A stretch of DNA of 64,000 nt from Iamia sp035575815 (GTDB taxonomy: Bacteria > Actinomycetota > Acidimicrobiia > Acidimicrobiales > Iamiaceae). Each line of letters begins with the position of its first letter. Positions within the stretch are counted from its first letter, which is position 1. The position numbers and the translations under genes are program-made. Where the stretch lies: NCBI RefSeq assembly GCF_035575815.1, contig NZ_DATLXO010000011.1, positions 20,152-84,151 on the forward strand, given 5' to 3'. Positions 34,129 through 42,596 of this stretch are shown one piece after another. Under the pieces are notes generated by a model that saw nothing but the letters and a program-made list of their open reading frames with translations, made no database searches and was not told where the DNA came from.

Positions 34129-34539
34129 GTGGCGCAGTTCCTGAGTGACGAGTGGCTCGACGCCGCCCAGGCCATCCGCGAGGAGTACCGCGGCAAGGCC
34201 GGGGCCCCTCCGCACGTGATCAAGATGAACCTGATCATCAAGGAGTGCCCCGACGGCGTCGGCGCCGGTGGGGTCGTGCAGGCGCACATGGATTCGACCG
34301 AGGGCGAGATGGAGATGGACCTCGGCCACGTCGACTCACCTCAGCTGACCGTCACCCTTCCCTACGGCGTGGCCCAGGCGATCCTCGTCGACGGCAACCC
34401 GCAGGCGGGCATGGCGGCGTTCATGTCCGGCCAGATCAGCGTCACCGGCGACATGACCAAGCTGATGGCCATGCAGACCGGTGCCGTCGACCCCGTGCAG
34501 CTCGAGATCGCCGGCAAGATCAAGGCCATCACCGACTAA
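34129..34539 (+). CDS. SCP2 sterol-transfer-like protein
   Basis: A 136-residue protein with the SCP2 fold in its last 90 residues: VVQAHMDSTEGEMEMDLGHV, then LTVTLPYGVAQAILVDGN, MAAFMSGQISVTGDMTKLM. SCP2-like proteins bind lipids or acyl-CoA in a hydrophobic tunnel. Here the domain stands alone, as in many actinobacteria. GTG start with GAGGAG upstream. Likely co-regulated with the TetR gene 123 bp upstream, so the signal may be a lipid or hydrophobic compound. Confidence 0.85.
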   Translation: MAQFLSDEWLDAAQAIREEYRGKAGAPPHVIKMNLIIKECPDGVGAGGVVQAHMDSTEGEMEMDLGHVDSPQLTVTLPYGVAQAILVDGNPQAGMAAFMSGQISVTGDMTKLMAMQTGAVDPVQLEIAGKIKAITD

Positions 34540-34591
34540 CGGAGCCACCGGGCCGGGCGCGTTCCATGTCCGATGGCCGCCTCCGATCAGA

Positions 34592-34972
34592 TCAGACAGT
34601 GACCAGCTCGAGCGCCGGGTCGAGGAGTCGGAGGTCGTCGGGGTCAGACGTTGCGACCCGCTGCTGGCGGCGGCGGGCGCAGATGACCACGTGCGCATCG
34701 ACGACATCGGCGGTGCCACTGGCCGCGAGCAGCCGCCCCACGTTCGTGGCGTCGAGACGGTCGAGCTCGACGACGTCGGTGGTCGGTTGCCGGATCAGGC
34801 GGGCCAAGCGGTCCTGACACTCGGGTCGTCGGATGGCCTGAGCGAGCGCCGTCGCCGGGACGGTCACGCGAGCGCGCGTCTCCCCCGTTCGCGCCAGGAG
34901 GACCACCATCCGGCGATCGTTGCGGTCCAATGCGATCAGCGCACCCGCGTCGAGGGTGATGCCGGGCGTCAA
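34592..34972 (-). CDS. PIN domain VapC-like toxin without an intact antitoxin
   Basis: A 126-residue PIN protein. ITLDAGALIALDRND carries the first Asp, VVDAHVVICARRRQQRVATSDPDDLRLL carries the later acidic residues, and a middle Glu (RPECQDRL) is in a plausible place. Start is a TTG at 34972 that overlaps the TGA of the antitoxin remnant (TTGA). Sequence is shorter than usual in the middle but the fold seems complete. Without an antitoxin, activity would be expected to be harmful, so it is either inactive or held by a partner elsewhere. Confidence 0.65.
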   Translation of the reverse strand: MTPGITLDAGALIALDRNDRRMVVLLARTGETRARVTVPATALAQAIRRPECQDRLARLIRQPTTDVVELDRLDATNVGRLLAASGTADVVDAHVVICARRRQQRVATSDPDDLRLLDPALELVTV

Positions 34973-35067
34973 GCGGCCGAGCCCCGACGGCGCGGCGCGG
35001 TGTCCAGAATCTCGTCGGCCCAGGCCCGGTCGTCGTCGGTCAGCGGCCCGCCGGTGTCGCCGGGCCC
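34969..35067 (-). pseudogene. C-terminal remnant of the cognate antitoxin
   Basis: Before the toxin start, the coupled frame reads GPLTDDDRAWADEILDTAPR and then RRGSAA and stop, the acidic-amphipathic tail of a VapB-type antitoxin. Going upstream the frame stays open but has no start codon and runs straight into a 15-bp palindromic hairpin at 35096. The DNA-binding half has therefore been lost. Confidence 0.45.
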
Positions 35068-35095
35068 GTTCGTTTCCCGTCGTCCACCCCGAATT

Positions 35096-35132
35096 GCGTA
35101 CCTGAGTCGCGCCGGGTGCGACTCAGGTACGC
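35096..35132. repeat. perfect 15-bp inverted repeat
   Basis: GCGTACCTGAGTCGC (35096-35110) and GCGACTCAGGTACGC (35118-35132) are separated by GCCGGGT. The element lies between an MFS gene and an antitoxin remnant, both on the minus strand, so it may be the MFS terminator or a palindromic element that broke the antitoxin gene. Confidence 0.6.
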
Positions 35133-35208
35133 AGTTTGAGAGGAGGTGGTGGGTGAGGGCGGTCGTGGAGGACGCCCCCTCCTCCGTGGGCGACGTCCTG
35201 GTACGGGA

Positions 35209-36744
35209 TCAGTCGCTGAGGGTGGGGGTGGCGGAGGGGACCGGGACGCCGGAGAGCTCGGCTTCCACCGCATCAGCGTGGTCGGGGACCTCGTCGACGG
35301 GGTGCTTGGTGCGTGAGCTGCGGCGGACGCCGCCCGCGGCGACGACGCAGAGGACGGCCAGCACCGCAGCCGCCAGGTAGGCCTGCGAGTAGCTGTCGCG
35401 CAGCCCGGCTGAGGGCGCGCGCACCTGCTGGACGGTCTGCATCATCTGGATCCCGAAGGTGACCCCCACCTGCACGATCATCTGCTGGGCGGCGCCGGCG
35501 ACGCCGAGGTCGGCCTCGTCGACCGCGTGGGCCACTGTCGAGGACATGGCCGGGTTCGAGATCCCCATGGCGACCCCGGCGAGGGCGAGGCCCCCGACGA
35601 TCACCACCGTCGGCGTGCTGCGACCGATCGTCGACATCCACACCATCGAGGCGACGATCGCGGCGGCGCCGCCCATCCCCGCCATCCGCTCGCCCAGCCG
35701 GGCCACGGCGAGGGCGGCGAGCGGCCCGGCGATGGCGAAGGCCAGAGGGCGGGCCGTCGAGACCAGGCCGGTGCGGGTCTCGTCGAAGCCGAGCACGTTC
35801 TGCATGAGCAGCGGGGTCAGGACGAAGCTGCCCATGTAGGCGGCGTTCATCAGGCCCAGCATCAAGATGGGCAGGGCGAAGTTGCGCCGCTTGAGATAGC
35901 GCGGCGGCAGCAGTGGGTGGGGGGTGCGGCCCTCGTGGGCGAGGAAGCCCACCGCCGCGAGGGGGGCGAGCAGCAGGAGCCCGACGACGATCGGGTCCGA
36001 CCAGCCTCGGCCGGGGGCGAGGTTGAGGGCCACGAGCAGAGGCGTGGCAGCCAGGGCGAGCAGCACCGCGCCGCCCCAGTCGAAGGCGCGCACCCCCCGG
36101 CGGGGGGTCTCGGGCAGCACGCGGGCGGCGACGAGGAGGGCGGCGATGGTGAGCGGCACCTGTCCGGCGAAGATGGCCCGCCAGCCGAGGGTGGAGACCA
36201 GGGGACCGCCGATCACCACGCCCACGACGGGGCCTCCGGCGGCCACCATCGACCACCAGCCCAGGGCCTTGACCCGTCGGGAGCGGGGGAACACGAGGGC
36301 GATCAGGGCGAACGACGCCGGACCGGTGGCGGCTCCCTGGGCCGCCGCCAGCACGCGGAAGGCGATGAGGGACCCTGCGCTCCACGCCACCGCGCTCGCG
36401 GCGGCGCTGACGCTGGCCCCGGCCAGGCCGAGGATGAACACCCGGCGCTGCCCCCAGAGGTCGCCCAGCTTGCCGACCGCGGGGCCGATGATGCCGAAGG
36501 CCAGGATCGGGCCGCTGACGACCCAGATGAGCGTGCTCTGGCTGGCCCCGAGGTCGTCGGAGATGCGCGGGATCGAGACGGCCAGGATCGTCACCGTCAC
36601 GTTCACGGTGAAGAGGCCCAGCAGCAGGGTGACGAGGATCGTGCGGGGCGAGCGGTCCGTCACCAGCGCGGGACGGTCGTCGGCCGCGCCTCTCGCTGGC
36701 CGATCCGGAAGGGTTCGGGCCTCGCTCGTCCCGTCCTCGGCCAT
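35209..36744 (-). CDS. MFS transporter, 14-helix DHA2 (EmrB/QacA-like) type
   Basis: A 511-residue exporter with VNVTVTILAVSIPRISDDLG in helix 1, GKLGDLWGQRRVFILGL (motif A), and GWWSMVAAGGPVVGVVIGGPLV (motif C, the antiporter motif). Pumps of this type export drugs, dyes or fatty acids against protons. The ATG at 36744 is used; a GTG at 36753 is also possible. A perfect palindrome TTGACC-CGCG-GGTCAA lies 15 bp upstream and resembles the TetR operator at 33324. Confidence 0.88.
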   Translation of the reverse strand: MAEDGTSEARTLPDRPARGAADDRPALVTDRSPRTILVTLLLGLFTVNVTVTILAVSIPRISDDLGASQSTLIWVVSGPILAFGIIGPAVGKLGDLWGQRRVFILGLAGASVSAAASAVAWSAGSLIAFRVLAAAQGAATGPASFALIALVFPRSRRVKALGWWSMVAAGGPVVGVVIGGPLVSTLGWRAIFAGQVPLTIAALLVAARVLPETPRRGVRAFDWGGAVLLALAATPLLVALNLAPGRGWSDPIVVGLLLLAPLAAVGFLAHEGRTPHPLLPPRYLKRRNFALPILMLGLMNAAYMGSFVLTPLLMQNVLGFDETRTGLVSTARPLAFAIAGPLAALAVARLGERMAGMGGAAAIVASMVWMSTIGRSTPTVVIVGGLALAGVAMGISNPAMSSTVAHAVDEADLGVAGAAQQMIVQVGVTFGIQMMQTVQQVRAPSAGLRDSYSQAYLAAAVLAVLCVVAAGGVRRSSRTKHPVDEVPDHADAVEAELSGVPVPSATPTLSD

Positions 36745-36758
36745 TGTGCTCACGGTAC

Positions 36759-36774
36759 TTGACCCGCGGGTCAA
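36759..36774. promoter_or_regulatory. perfect 16-bp palindrome upstream of the MFS gene
   Basis: TTGACCCGCGGGTCAA is its own reverse complement and is placed 15 bp before the MFS start. It shares TGACC-N4-GGTCA with the TetR autoregulatory site at 33324 and is of the same 6-4-6 form as the one at 34075. Confidence 0.55.
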
Positions 36775-36956
36775 TGCGCGAGAGGCGTCGCTGTGCTCCT
36801 CGTCACCTCGGACCGTTGGCAACCCGTCGGGATCAGCCAGTGCGCTCGGTCGTGCGGGACATCGCCACCGGCGGCGGGTACCGGCCACGTCGGGCGCGAC
36901 CGTGCACCTCTCCCGATGTCGGACCGGTGCCGGTTCGCGGGCACCATGGACGGGCA

Positions 36957-37550
36957 ATGGACGACACCTCACCTCCATCGGGAGACCGCGACGAGCCGTC
37001 GGGCGACGACCTCGCCGCCCCCGGCGGTGGCGATGTGCGGGTGCGCGACCCGTCGGAGATCCGCGACCCGCTCCCCCAGCCGCTGTTCTCGTGGCGCCGC
37101 TTGGTGATCGTCGCCCTCGTCGGCGTCGCCGTCGCATGCATCGCCGTGGCCGCCCGCAGCGGCGGGGGTTCCGAGGGCGAGGGGGCCGATGCCGCGATCG
37201 TTGCCTACGACCCCCGCCCCGGCGGCCAGGTCACCCGCCAGGCGCCCGTCGGCGTCGAGCTGGAGCCCGGCTACGACGGCCGGCTGGTGATCGACGGGGT
37301 GGCCATCCCCGAGGAGCAGATGCTCGGCGCCATCGAGCCCGGCAGCGAGGCCTTCGAACAGCTCCCGGAGGACCAACGGAACCTGGGCCCCCGCCCCAAC
37401 AACAAGAACCTGGTCAAGTACCAGCCGGGGCCGGGCAAGGCCGTGAGCGAGTACGACACCGGCGCCGTGCAGATCACGGTGCGGTTCTGGCGGGTCGCCG
37501 ACGGCCCGCAGGCGGCCCGCAGCGTGACCTACACGATCAAGGTCTTCTAG
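36957..37550 (+). CDS. membrane-anchored hypothetical protein
   Basis: A 197-residue protein with an acidic/polar N-terminus, one helix (LVIVALVGVAVACIAVAA, about residues 48-65), a short Gly/Ser linker and an outer domain (VAYDPRPGGQVTRQAPVGVE, then YDGRLVIDGVAIPEEQML, LVKYQPGPGKAVSEY and FWRVADG). The pattern of a Tyr-rich beta domain after a single anchor recurs in actinobacterial genomes, but I do not know the family. Start at ATG 36957; longer frame from 36744 overlaps the MFS promoter. Confidence 0.75.
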   Translation: MDDTSPPSGDRDEPSGDDLAAPGGGDVRVRDPSEIRDPLPQPLFSWRRLVIVALVGVAVACIAVAARSGGGSEGEGADAAIVAYDPRPGGQVTRQAPVGVELEPGYDGRLVIDGVAIPEEQMLGAIEPGSEAFEQLPEDQRNLGPRPNNKNLVKYQPGPGKAVSEYDTGAVQITVRFWRVADGPQAARSVTYTIKVF

Positions 37551-37561
37551 CGCTGCGGCCG

Positions 37562-37578
37562 GTCGGAGGTTCCGACCC
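37562..37578. terminator. hairpin between convergent genes
   Basis: GGTCGGA and TCCGACC pair perfectly over a 3-nt loop, in the 30-bp gap between the hypothetical gene (+) and ligA (-). Short but well placed. Confidence 0.45.
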
Positions 37579-37580
37579 GG

Positions 37581-39881
37581 TCAGCCCGGCAGCGCGCCGG
37601 TGTCGAGCATGTGGCGGAACCCGGCCTCGTCGAGGATCGCCACGCCGAGCTCCTCGGCCTTGGTGAGCTTCGACGTCCCCGGCTCGGCGCCGACGACCAC
37701 GGCGAAGGTCTTCTTCGACACGCTCCCGGGGCTCTTGCCGCCCCGTTCCTTCACCGCGGCCGCGGCCTCGTCGCGACTGAAGCCTTCGAGGGAGCCGGTG
37801 ACGACCACAGCCTTGCCCTCCAGTACGGGGGCGAGGTCGGGGCGCTCGGGCCCCTCGAGGTTGACCCCGGCGGCGCCCAGGCGGGCGATGAGGTCGCGGT
37901 TGGCACCCTGGTCGAACCAGGACCGCACCGCAGCAGCGATCACCGGCCCGACGCCCTCGACCGCAGCCATCTCCTCGGCCGTGGCCGTCGCGATGGCCTC
38001 GACGTGGGCCAGGGCGGCCGCCAGGGCCTCGGACCCCGCCGGCCCCAGGTGGCGGATGTTGAGGCCCACCAGCAACTTGGCAAGGGGCCGTTCGCGAGTG
38101 TCCTCGATGGCGGCCCGCAGCTTGCCGGCGGCGTCGGGGCCGAGCCCCCGCAACGTGTCGGCGGTCGAGCGGAACCGGGCCGCGTCGGCGGCCAGGTCGG
38201 CCACGAGCTCCGCGCCGAGCAGGTCGCCGGCCCCGTCGGGGACGGACGGGGCGACGTCGACGGCCTGAACGGCGTCGTACTTGGCCTTGAGGTCACCGGT
38301 GCGCTCGCGGGCCACGTCCAGCGCGGACGAGGCCCACTCGGTCAGCAGCGTCCGCAGGTCCTGAAGGTGGTCCCACCGGATCGAGTAGATGTCGGCGATG
38401 TCGGCGATCAGCCCGAGGTCGATGAACAGGCGGACCCGCTGCTCGCCGAAGCCCTCGATGTCCATCGAGCCGCGCCCGGCGAAGTGCGCGATGGAGCCGG
38501 CCCGCTGGAACGGGCACTCCGGGTCGACGCAACGGGTGTCGCTCTCGCCCTCCGGGCGCACCAGGGTCGAGGCCCGGGGGCACGGGCAGGTGACGGGAAA
38601 GTCCCAGACCGGCCGGTCGGGATCGTCGCGGGGCAGGACCGGGCCGACCACCTCGGGGATCACGTCGCCGGCCCGTCGCACCACGACGACATCGCCCTCG
38701 CGGACGTCCTTGGCCGCGACCTGGTCCTGGTTGTGGAGGGTGGCCTGGCTGACGTTGGCGCCCCCGACGAACACCGGCTCGAGCTGGGCGAAGGGGGTGG
38801 CGCGGCCGGTGCGACCGACCGACACCATGATCTCGCGCAGGCGGGTGGTGCGCTCCTCGGGCGGGAACTTGTAGGCGACGGCCCACCGGGGCGCCCGGCT
38901 GGTGAAGCCCAGGTCCGAGCGGATGGCCAGGCCGTCGACCTTCACCACCACCCCGTCGATGTCGTAGTCGAGGCCGTGGCGGCCGTCCTGCCAGCCCAGG
39001 CTGTAGGCCAGCACGTCGTCGAGGGTGGGAAGCACCGTGATCTCGGGGTTGACCGGCAAGCCCACCTCGGCGAGGAAGTCGAGGGTCTCTCGGTGACGGG
39101 TGAAGCCCGGTCCGCCCTCGATCTCACCGAGCTGGTAGCACCACATCGACAGCTCGCGACGGCCGGTGACCTCGGCGTTCTTCTGGCGGAGGGAGCCGGC
39201 CGCGGCGTTGCGGGGGTTGACCGCCACGGGGTTGGGCTTGCGGCCCTGGTCCCGGCGGGCGCGGTTCTCGTCCTCCTGGGTGGCCTGGAGGCGGGCGAAG
39301 GCCGAGCGTGACATGTACACCTCGCCGCGCACCTCGAGCACGCGGGGCGCGTCACCGACCAAGCGGTGCGGGACCACGCCGATGGTGCGGACGTTCGCGG
39401 TCACGTCCTCGCCCACCCGGCCGTCACCCCGAGTGGCAGCCTGGACCAGCTCGCCGTCGTCGTAGAGCAACGAGATCGCGACCCCGTCGATCTTCAGCTC
39501 CGCCACGTAGTCGACCGGGTCGTCGTCGGGCCCGGCGCCCAGGCGGCGCTCCAGCCGCCGGCCCCACGCGGCGAGGCTCTCGGCGTCGAAGGCGTTGTCG
39601 AGCGACATCATGGGCTGGCGGTGCGCCACGGGCGCGAAGAGGGTGCTGGGCGCCGCACCGACCCTCTGGGTGGGCGAATCGGGGCTGGTCAGCTCGGGGT
39701 TGGCCTCTTCGAGGGCCCGCAGCTCGCGCACCAGGGCGTCGTAGTCGGCATCGGCGATGATGGGCGCGTCGAGCAGGTGGTAGCGCTCGTCGTGGCCCTC
39801 GATCTCGGTCCGCAGATCCGCGACGCGCCGGGCCGGATCGGAGCGCTCGCCGCCGCGGTCGGTGTCCACGACGGTGAGCAT
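37581..39881 (-). CDS. ligA: NAD+-dependent DNA ligase
   Basis: A 766-residue ligase, about 80 longer than usual. The Ia domain (DERYHLLDAPIIADADYDALV), catalytic Lys130 in VAELKIDGVAISLLYDDG, RGDGRVGEDVT, the OB domain and the C-terminal BRCT domain (VLEGKAVVVTGSLEGFSRDEA) are all present. Two oddities: the first zinc-site pair is C-P-C (TCPCPRAS) and not C-x-x-C, and about 75 residues are inserted after DIYSIRWDHLQDL within the helix-hairpin-helix region, before AGKLRAAIEDTRERPLAKLL. The ATG at 39881 (MLTVVDTDRGG) is chosen over 39938. Confidence 0.94.
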   Translation of the reverse strand: MLTVVDTDRGGERSDPARRVADLRTEIEGHDERYHLLDAPIIADADYDALVRELRALEEANPELTSPDSPTQRVGAAPSTLFAPVAHRQPMMSLDNAFDAESLAAWGRRLERRLGAGPDDDPVDYVAELKIDGVAISLLYDDGELVQAATRGDGRVGEDVTANVRTIGVVPHRLVGDAPRVLEVRGEVYMSRSAFARLQATQEDENRARRDQGRKPNPVAVNPRNAAAGSLRQKNAEVTGRRELSMWCYQLGEIEGGPGFTRHRETLDFLAEVGLPVNPEITVLPTLDDVLAYSLGWQDGRHGLDYDIDGVVVKVDGLAIRSDLGFTSRAPRWAVAYKFPPEERTTRLREIMVSVGRTGRATPFAQLEPVFVGGANVSQATLHNQDQVAAKDVREGDVVVVRRAGDVIPEVVGPVLPRDDPDRPVWDFPVTCPCPRASTLVRPEGESDTRCVDPECPFQRAGSIAHFAGRGSMDIEGFGEQRVRLFIDLGLIADIADIYSIRWDHLQDLRTLLTEWASSALDVARERTGDLKAKYDAVQAVDVAPSVPDGAGDLLGAELVADLAADAARFRSTADTLRGLGPDAAGKLRAAIEDTRERPLAKLLVGLNIRHLGPAGSEALAAALAHVEAIATATAEEMAAVEGVGPVIAAAVRSWFDQGANRDLIARLGAAGVNLEGPERPDLAPVLEGKAVVVTGSLEGFSRDEAAAAVKERGGKSPGSVSKKTFAVVVGAEPGTSKLTKAEELGVAILDEAGFRHMLDTGALPG

Positions 39882-40032
39882 AGGAGCGCCCTGCGACAGT
39901 GGAGCGCCCGGGTCCTTCAGACACCGGGCGTCGGTCACCGAGAGTCACCGGAATCCTCAAGGGCGGCGTCCACGCGCCGATCAGAGACGGGGTGAAGCCC
40001 TCCTCCCGCCACCGGACCGGACGCTGAACGAC

Positions 40033-41415
40033 ATGGCTCTCAACGGATCTCTGGACGACTACTCCCCCGCCGGCGCGCTGCGCGTGCTGTCATCGACGGG
40101 ACGGACCGGTGCGGTGCGCTTCACCGGCAGCGCCGGGTGCACCGCGTACCTCTGCGAGGGCCAGCTCTACTTCGTCCGAGGCGGGGGGACCGACGACGCC
40201 CTGGCCTCGGCCCTCGTCCGCCCCGGTCGTCTCAGCCCCGAGCTCTGGACCCGAGCCGTCGAGGAGGCGGGTGACTCGCCCCGGGTGGGCGAGCTGCTCA
40301 TCGCCCACGGCTCGATCGAGCCGGACCTGCTCGCGTCGGTGGTCCTCTCGATGGTCTACGACCCGCTCATCACCCTGTTCCGGGAGGGCGATGGTCGCTT
40401 CGACTTCGAGCCCGACACCATGCACTGGATCGGGCCTTACCGCGGCTTCGACGTGGAGGCCATCGTGAACGAGGTCCGCCGCCGGGTGCGCGGGGTGGAC
40501 GAGATGAGCGACATCGTCCCGTCGGTCTCGGCCTGGGTGTCACCGCGGCGAGCCCTGCCCGACGGCGCCGCCCAGGTCACCCTGCTCCGTGAGGACTGGG
40601 AGCTGATCACCTCGCTGTCGGGGCCGCGCACGATCACCGAGCTGGCCGCGTCGATGGGCCGCGGCCAGTACTCCACCGCCGGTGTCGTCCACCGCCTCGC
40701 CCGCGCCGAGCTGCTCGAGGTCGTTCCCGAGCCCTTCAGCCCGCACGGCGGTGACCCTGTCCACGAGCCCTCGGCCGCCGAGCGCATAGCCGCTGCCACC
40801 ACCGGCCCCGACGAGCGCACCGATGACGCCATCTCCGCCGGGACCGGCGACGCAGGCACCGGAACTGACGACGCCACCGAGGTCGAGGACGCTCCCGACG
40901 AAGCCTGGGAGCAGTGGTCCACCGGCAACCCGTTCGACCACGACCCGTCGGCCGGCAACGACGACCTCGGCGTCACCTCCGGGCCCAGCCTGAACGGCGT
41001 CTCGGCCGGGCCCGAGACCGCACCCGACGGCGACTCGAGACTCCCCCGACGCACCTCGGTGCGCGAGGCCGACCCCCGCGACCGGCCGGCCGGCGCAACC
41101 GTCGATCACGACGCCGACGCCGACGCCGACGCCGACTCCGGCGGGCTGGTCGGGATCACCGGCTTCCACGACCCTGTCGCGGATGTCCACCGGGAGAGCT
41201 CGGCGCGGGCCGAGGCCATCGAGCCCGAGTCTCCGCTCGACCCGAACGCGGCCTGGCTCGAGGGCCTCTACACCCAGTTCATCGACGAGAGCGCGGACAC
41301 GGGCAAGACCCGAAAGAAGGAGGTCCTCGACGTCGCCTTCCAGGCCCCCGAGCAGGGCGACGGGGAGAAGGCCGGCACCCTCCGCCGCCTCGTCGACGCC
41401 CTCCGCCGCCTGTAG
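40033..41415 (+). CDS. DUF4388 domain protein
   Basis: A 460-residue protein. The first about 125 residues (LNGSLDDYSPAGALRVLSST, GRTGAVRFTG, CEGQLYFVRGGG) are the DUF4388 (PatA-like) domain found in gene-regulation and motility proteins. Residues about 180-235 (VTLLREDWELITSLSGPRTI, ELAASMGRGQYSTAGVVHRL) form a winged-helix-like domain. The remainder is a disordered acidic linker with a (DA) run and a small basic end. Role unknown. ATG at 40033 preferred over the longer frame, which runs back into the ligA promoter. Confidence 0.8.
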   Translation: MALNGSLDDYSPAGALRVLSSTGRTGAVRFTGSAGCTAYLCEGQLYFVRGGGTDDALASALVRPGRLSPELWTRAVEEAGDSPRVGELLIAHGSIEPDLLASVVLSMVYDPLITLFREGDGRFDFEPDTMHWIGPYRGFDVEAIVNEVRRRVRGVDEMSDIVPSVSAWVSPRRALPDGAAQVTLLREDWELITSLSGPRTITELAASMGRGQYSTAGVVHRLARAELLEVVPEPFSPHGGDPVHEPSAAERIAAATTGPDERTDDAISAGTGDAGTGTDDATEVEDAPDEAWEQWSTGNPFDHDPSAGNDDLGVTSGPSLNGVSAGPETAPDGDSRLPRRTSVREADPRDRPAGATVDHDADADADADSGGLVGITGFHDPVADVHRESSARAEAIEPESPLDPNAAWLEGLYTQFIDESADTGKTRKKEVLDVAFQAPEQGDGEKAGTLRRLVDALRRL

Positions 41416-41463
41416 CTGGCGGCTCGCCGCCCGTCGACCGAATCGCAGGCCACCGCAGGGGTG

Positions 41464-41478
41464 GTCGGGTGACCCGAC
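41464..41478. terminator. short hairpin between convergent genes
   Basis: GTCGGGT-G-ACCCGAC is a perfect inverted repeat just before the end of the MetE-like gene (-) and 49 bp after the DUF4388 gene (+). A one-base loop is too tight to form fully, so only the outer pairs would hold. Confidence 0.3.
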
Positions 41479-41482
41479 GAGC

Positions 41483-42487
41483 TCAGGCGCCGACCGAGAG
41501 GCGAACGCCGGCGAGCTGGTCGTGGATGCGCAGACCGAGTGAGCGGCCGAGGTCGAGCACCCGCTCGGCCTGCGGGACGTGGTGGTGCGCCAGGCCGCAC
41601 GCCGGGGTCACCAGGGCTTGACGGCGGATCCGCACCGGGTCGCAGCCGGCCTGCACCAGCTCGCACCACTGGGCCGAGAGCTCGCGCCACCAGTGCGACA
41701 CGGAGTCGCCGAGGGGGCGGTCGGTCGGCACCGCACCCCAGGCGATCCACCCGTCGCGCTCGAGGAACGCGGCGACGGCGCCGGCGCTGGGCGCGAAGCC
41801 GGCCCCGACAGGAGTCGAGAGGATGCGGGGGCCGGCCTGGAGCAGGGCCTTCCAGTCACTCGCACCGCAGCAGTGGATGCCGGTGATGGCCCGGGACTCC
41901 CACGCCGCCAGGGCGCTCGAGAGCAGGTCGATCAGGCTTTCCGGGTCGCCCAGGCCGGCCGGCGGGCCGCCGACCAGGCCGGGCTCGTCGAGGAAGGCGA
42001 CCACCGGTGCGTCCGGGGCGACGTCGCTCACCGCGTCGACCAGGGCGCGGGCCCGGGTGCGCACCGCGGTGCCGGCCACCGCCATCGCCACCGCCGGTTC
42101 GGCCCCGGCCGCAGCCAGGGCGCGGGCCAGGGTCACGGGCCCGGTCAGCTGCACCTTGAGCGCCCCGGTGCGGCCGGCGACGGCCGCGAGGAAGGTCTGC
42201 AGGGTGACGAACGGCGGCCCCGCGAGCGTCGGGTCACCGAGCGGGGCGTCGGGGTCGAGGGCGGAGGGGTCGACGGTGAGCGAGCCGTCGGACCCGATGT
42301 CGACCCCGGTGATGCCCCAGGCCGCCTGGGCGATCATCGCCTCGCGGGCGTCGCGGGCCGGGAGAGCGGGGGCGGCCGGCAGCTCGGGCAGCTGCTCGAG
42401 CACGAAGGCGACCGCCTCGACCGGATCACGGTGGGGCAGGCTACCGATCGCCGTCGGGGTGCCGATGCCCACCGGGAGTGGTCGCAT
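41483..42487 (-). CDS. MetE/UROD-superfamily methionine synthase-like protein
   Basis: A 334-residue barrel like the C-terminal catalytic half of cobalamin-independent methionine synthase. GIGTPTAIGSLPHRDP at the start, KVQLTGPVTLARAL, FLDEPGLVG, the zinc-type GIHCCGASDWKALL and TPACGLAHHH at the end agree with the His/Cys zinc set of MetE. The N-terminal MetE half is missing, as in archaeal and actinobacterial short forms, which may use methylcobamide or another methyl donor. Substrate uncertain. Confidence 0.75.
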   Translation of the reverse strand: MRPLPVGIGTPTAIGSLPHRDPVEAVAFVLEQLPELPAAPALPARDAREAMIAQAAWGITGVDIGSDGSLTVDPSALDPDAPLGDPTLAGPPFVTLQTFLAAVAGRTGALKVQLTGPVTLARALAAAGAEPAVAMAVAGTAVRTRARALVDAVSDVAPDAPVVAFLDEPGLVGGPPAGLGDPESLIDLLSSALAAWESRAITGIHCCGASDWKALLQAGPRILSTPVGAGFAPSAGAVAAFLERDGWIAWGAVPTDRPLGDSVSHWWRELSAQWCELVQAGCDPVRIRRQALVTPACGLAHHHVPQAERVLDLGRSLGLRIHDQLAGVRLSVGA

Positions 42488-42596
42488 CTCGAGGTCGGTT
42501 GCTGCGTCGTCCTCGCTGCCGGTGGCGTCTCCGCTCCGCACGAGACCCCCTGAGGTTCGCCGGAACCGGTCCCCGGTCCCGTTCGGATGACCAAGA

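Noticed and set aside
41100..41150. possible CRISPR-like or satellite repeat (GACGCC units)
   Set aside because: It is a short Asp-Ala codon run within the DUF4388 protein linker.
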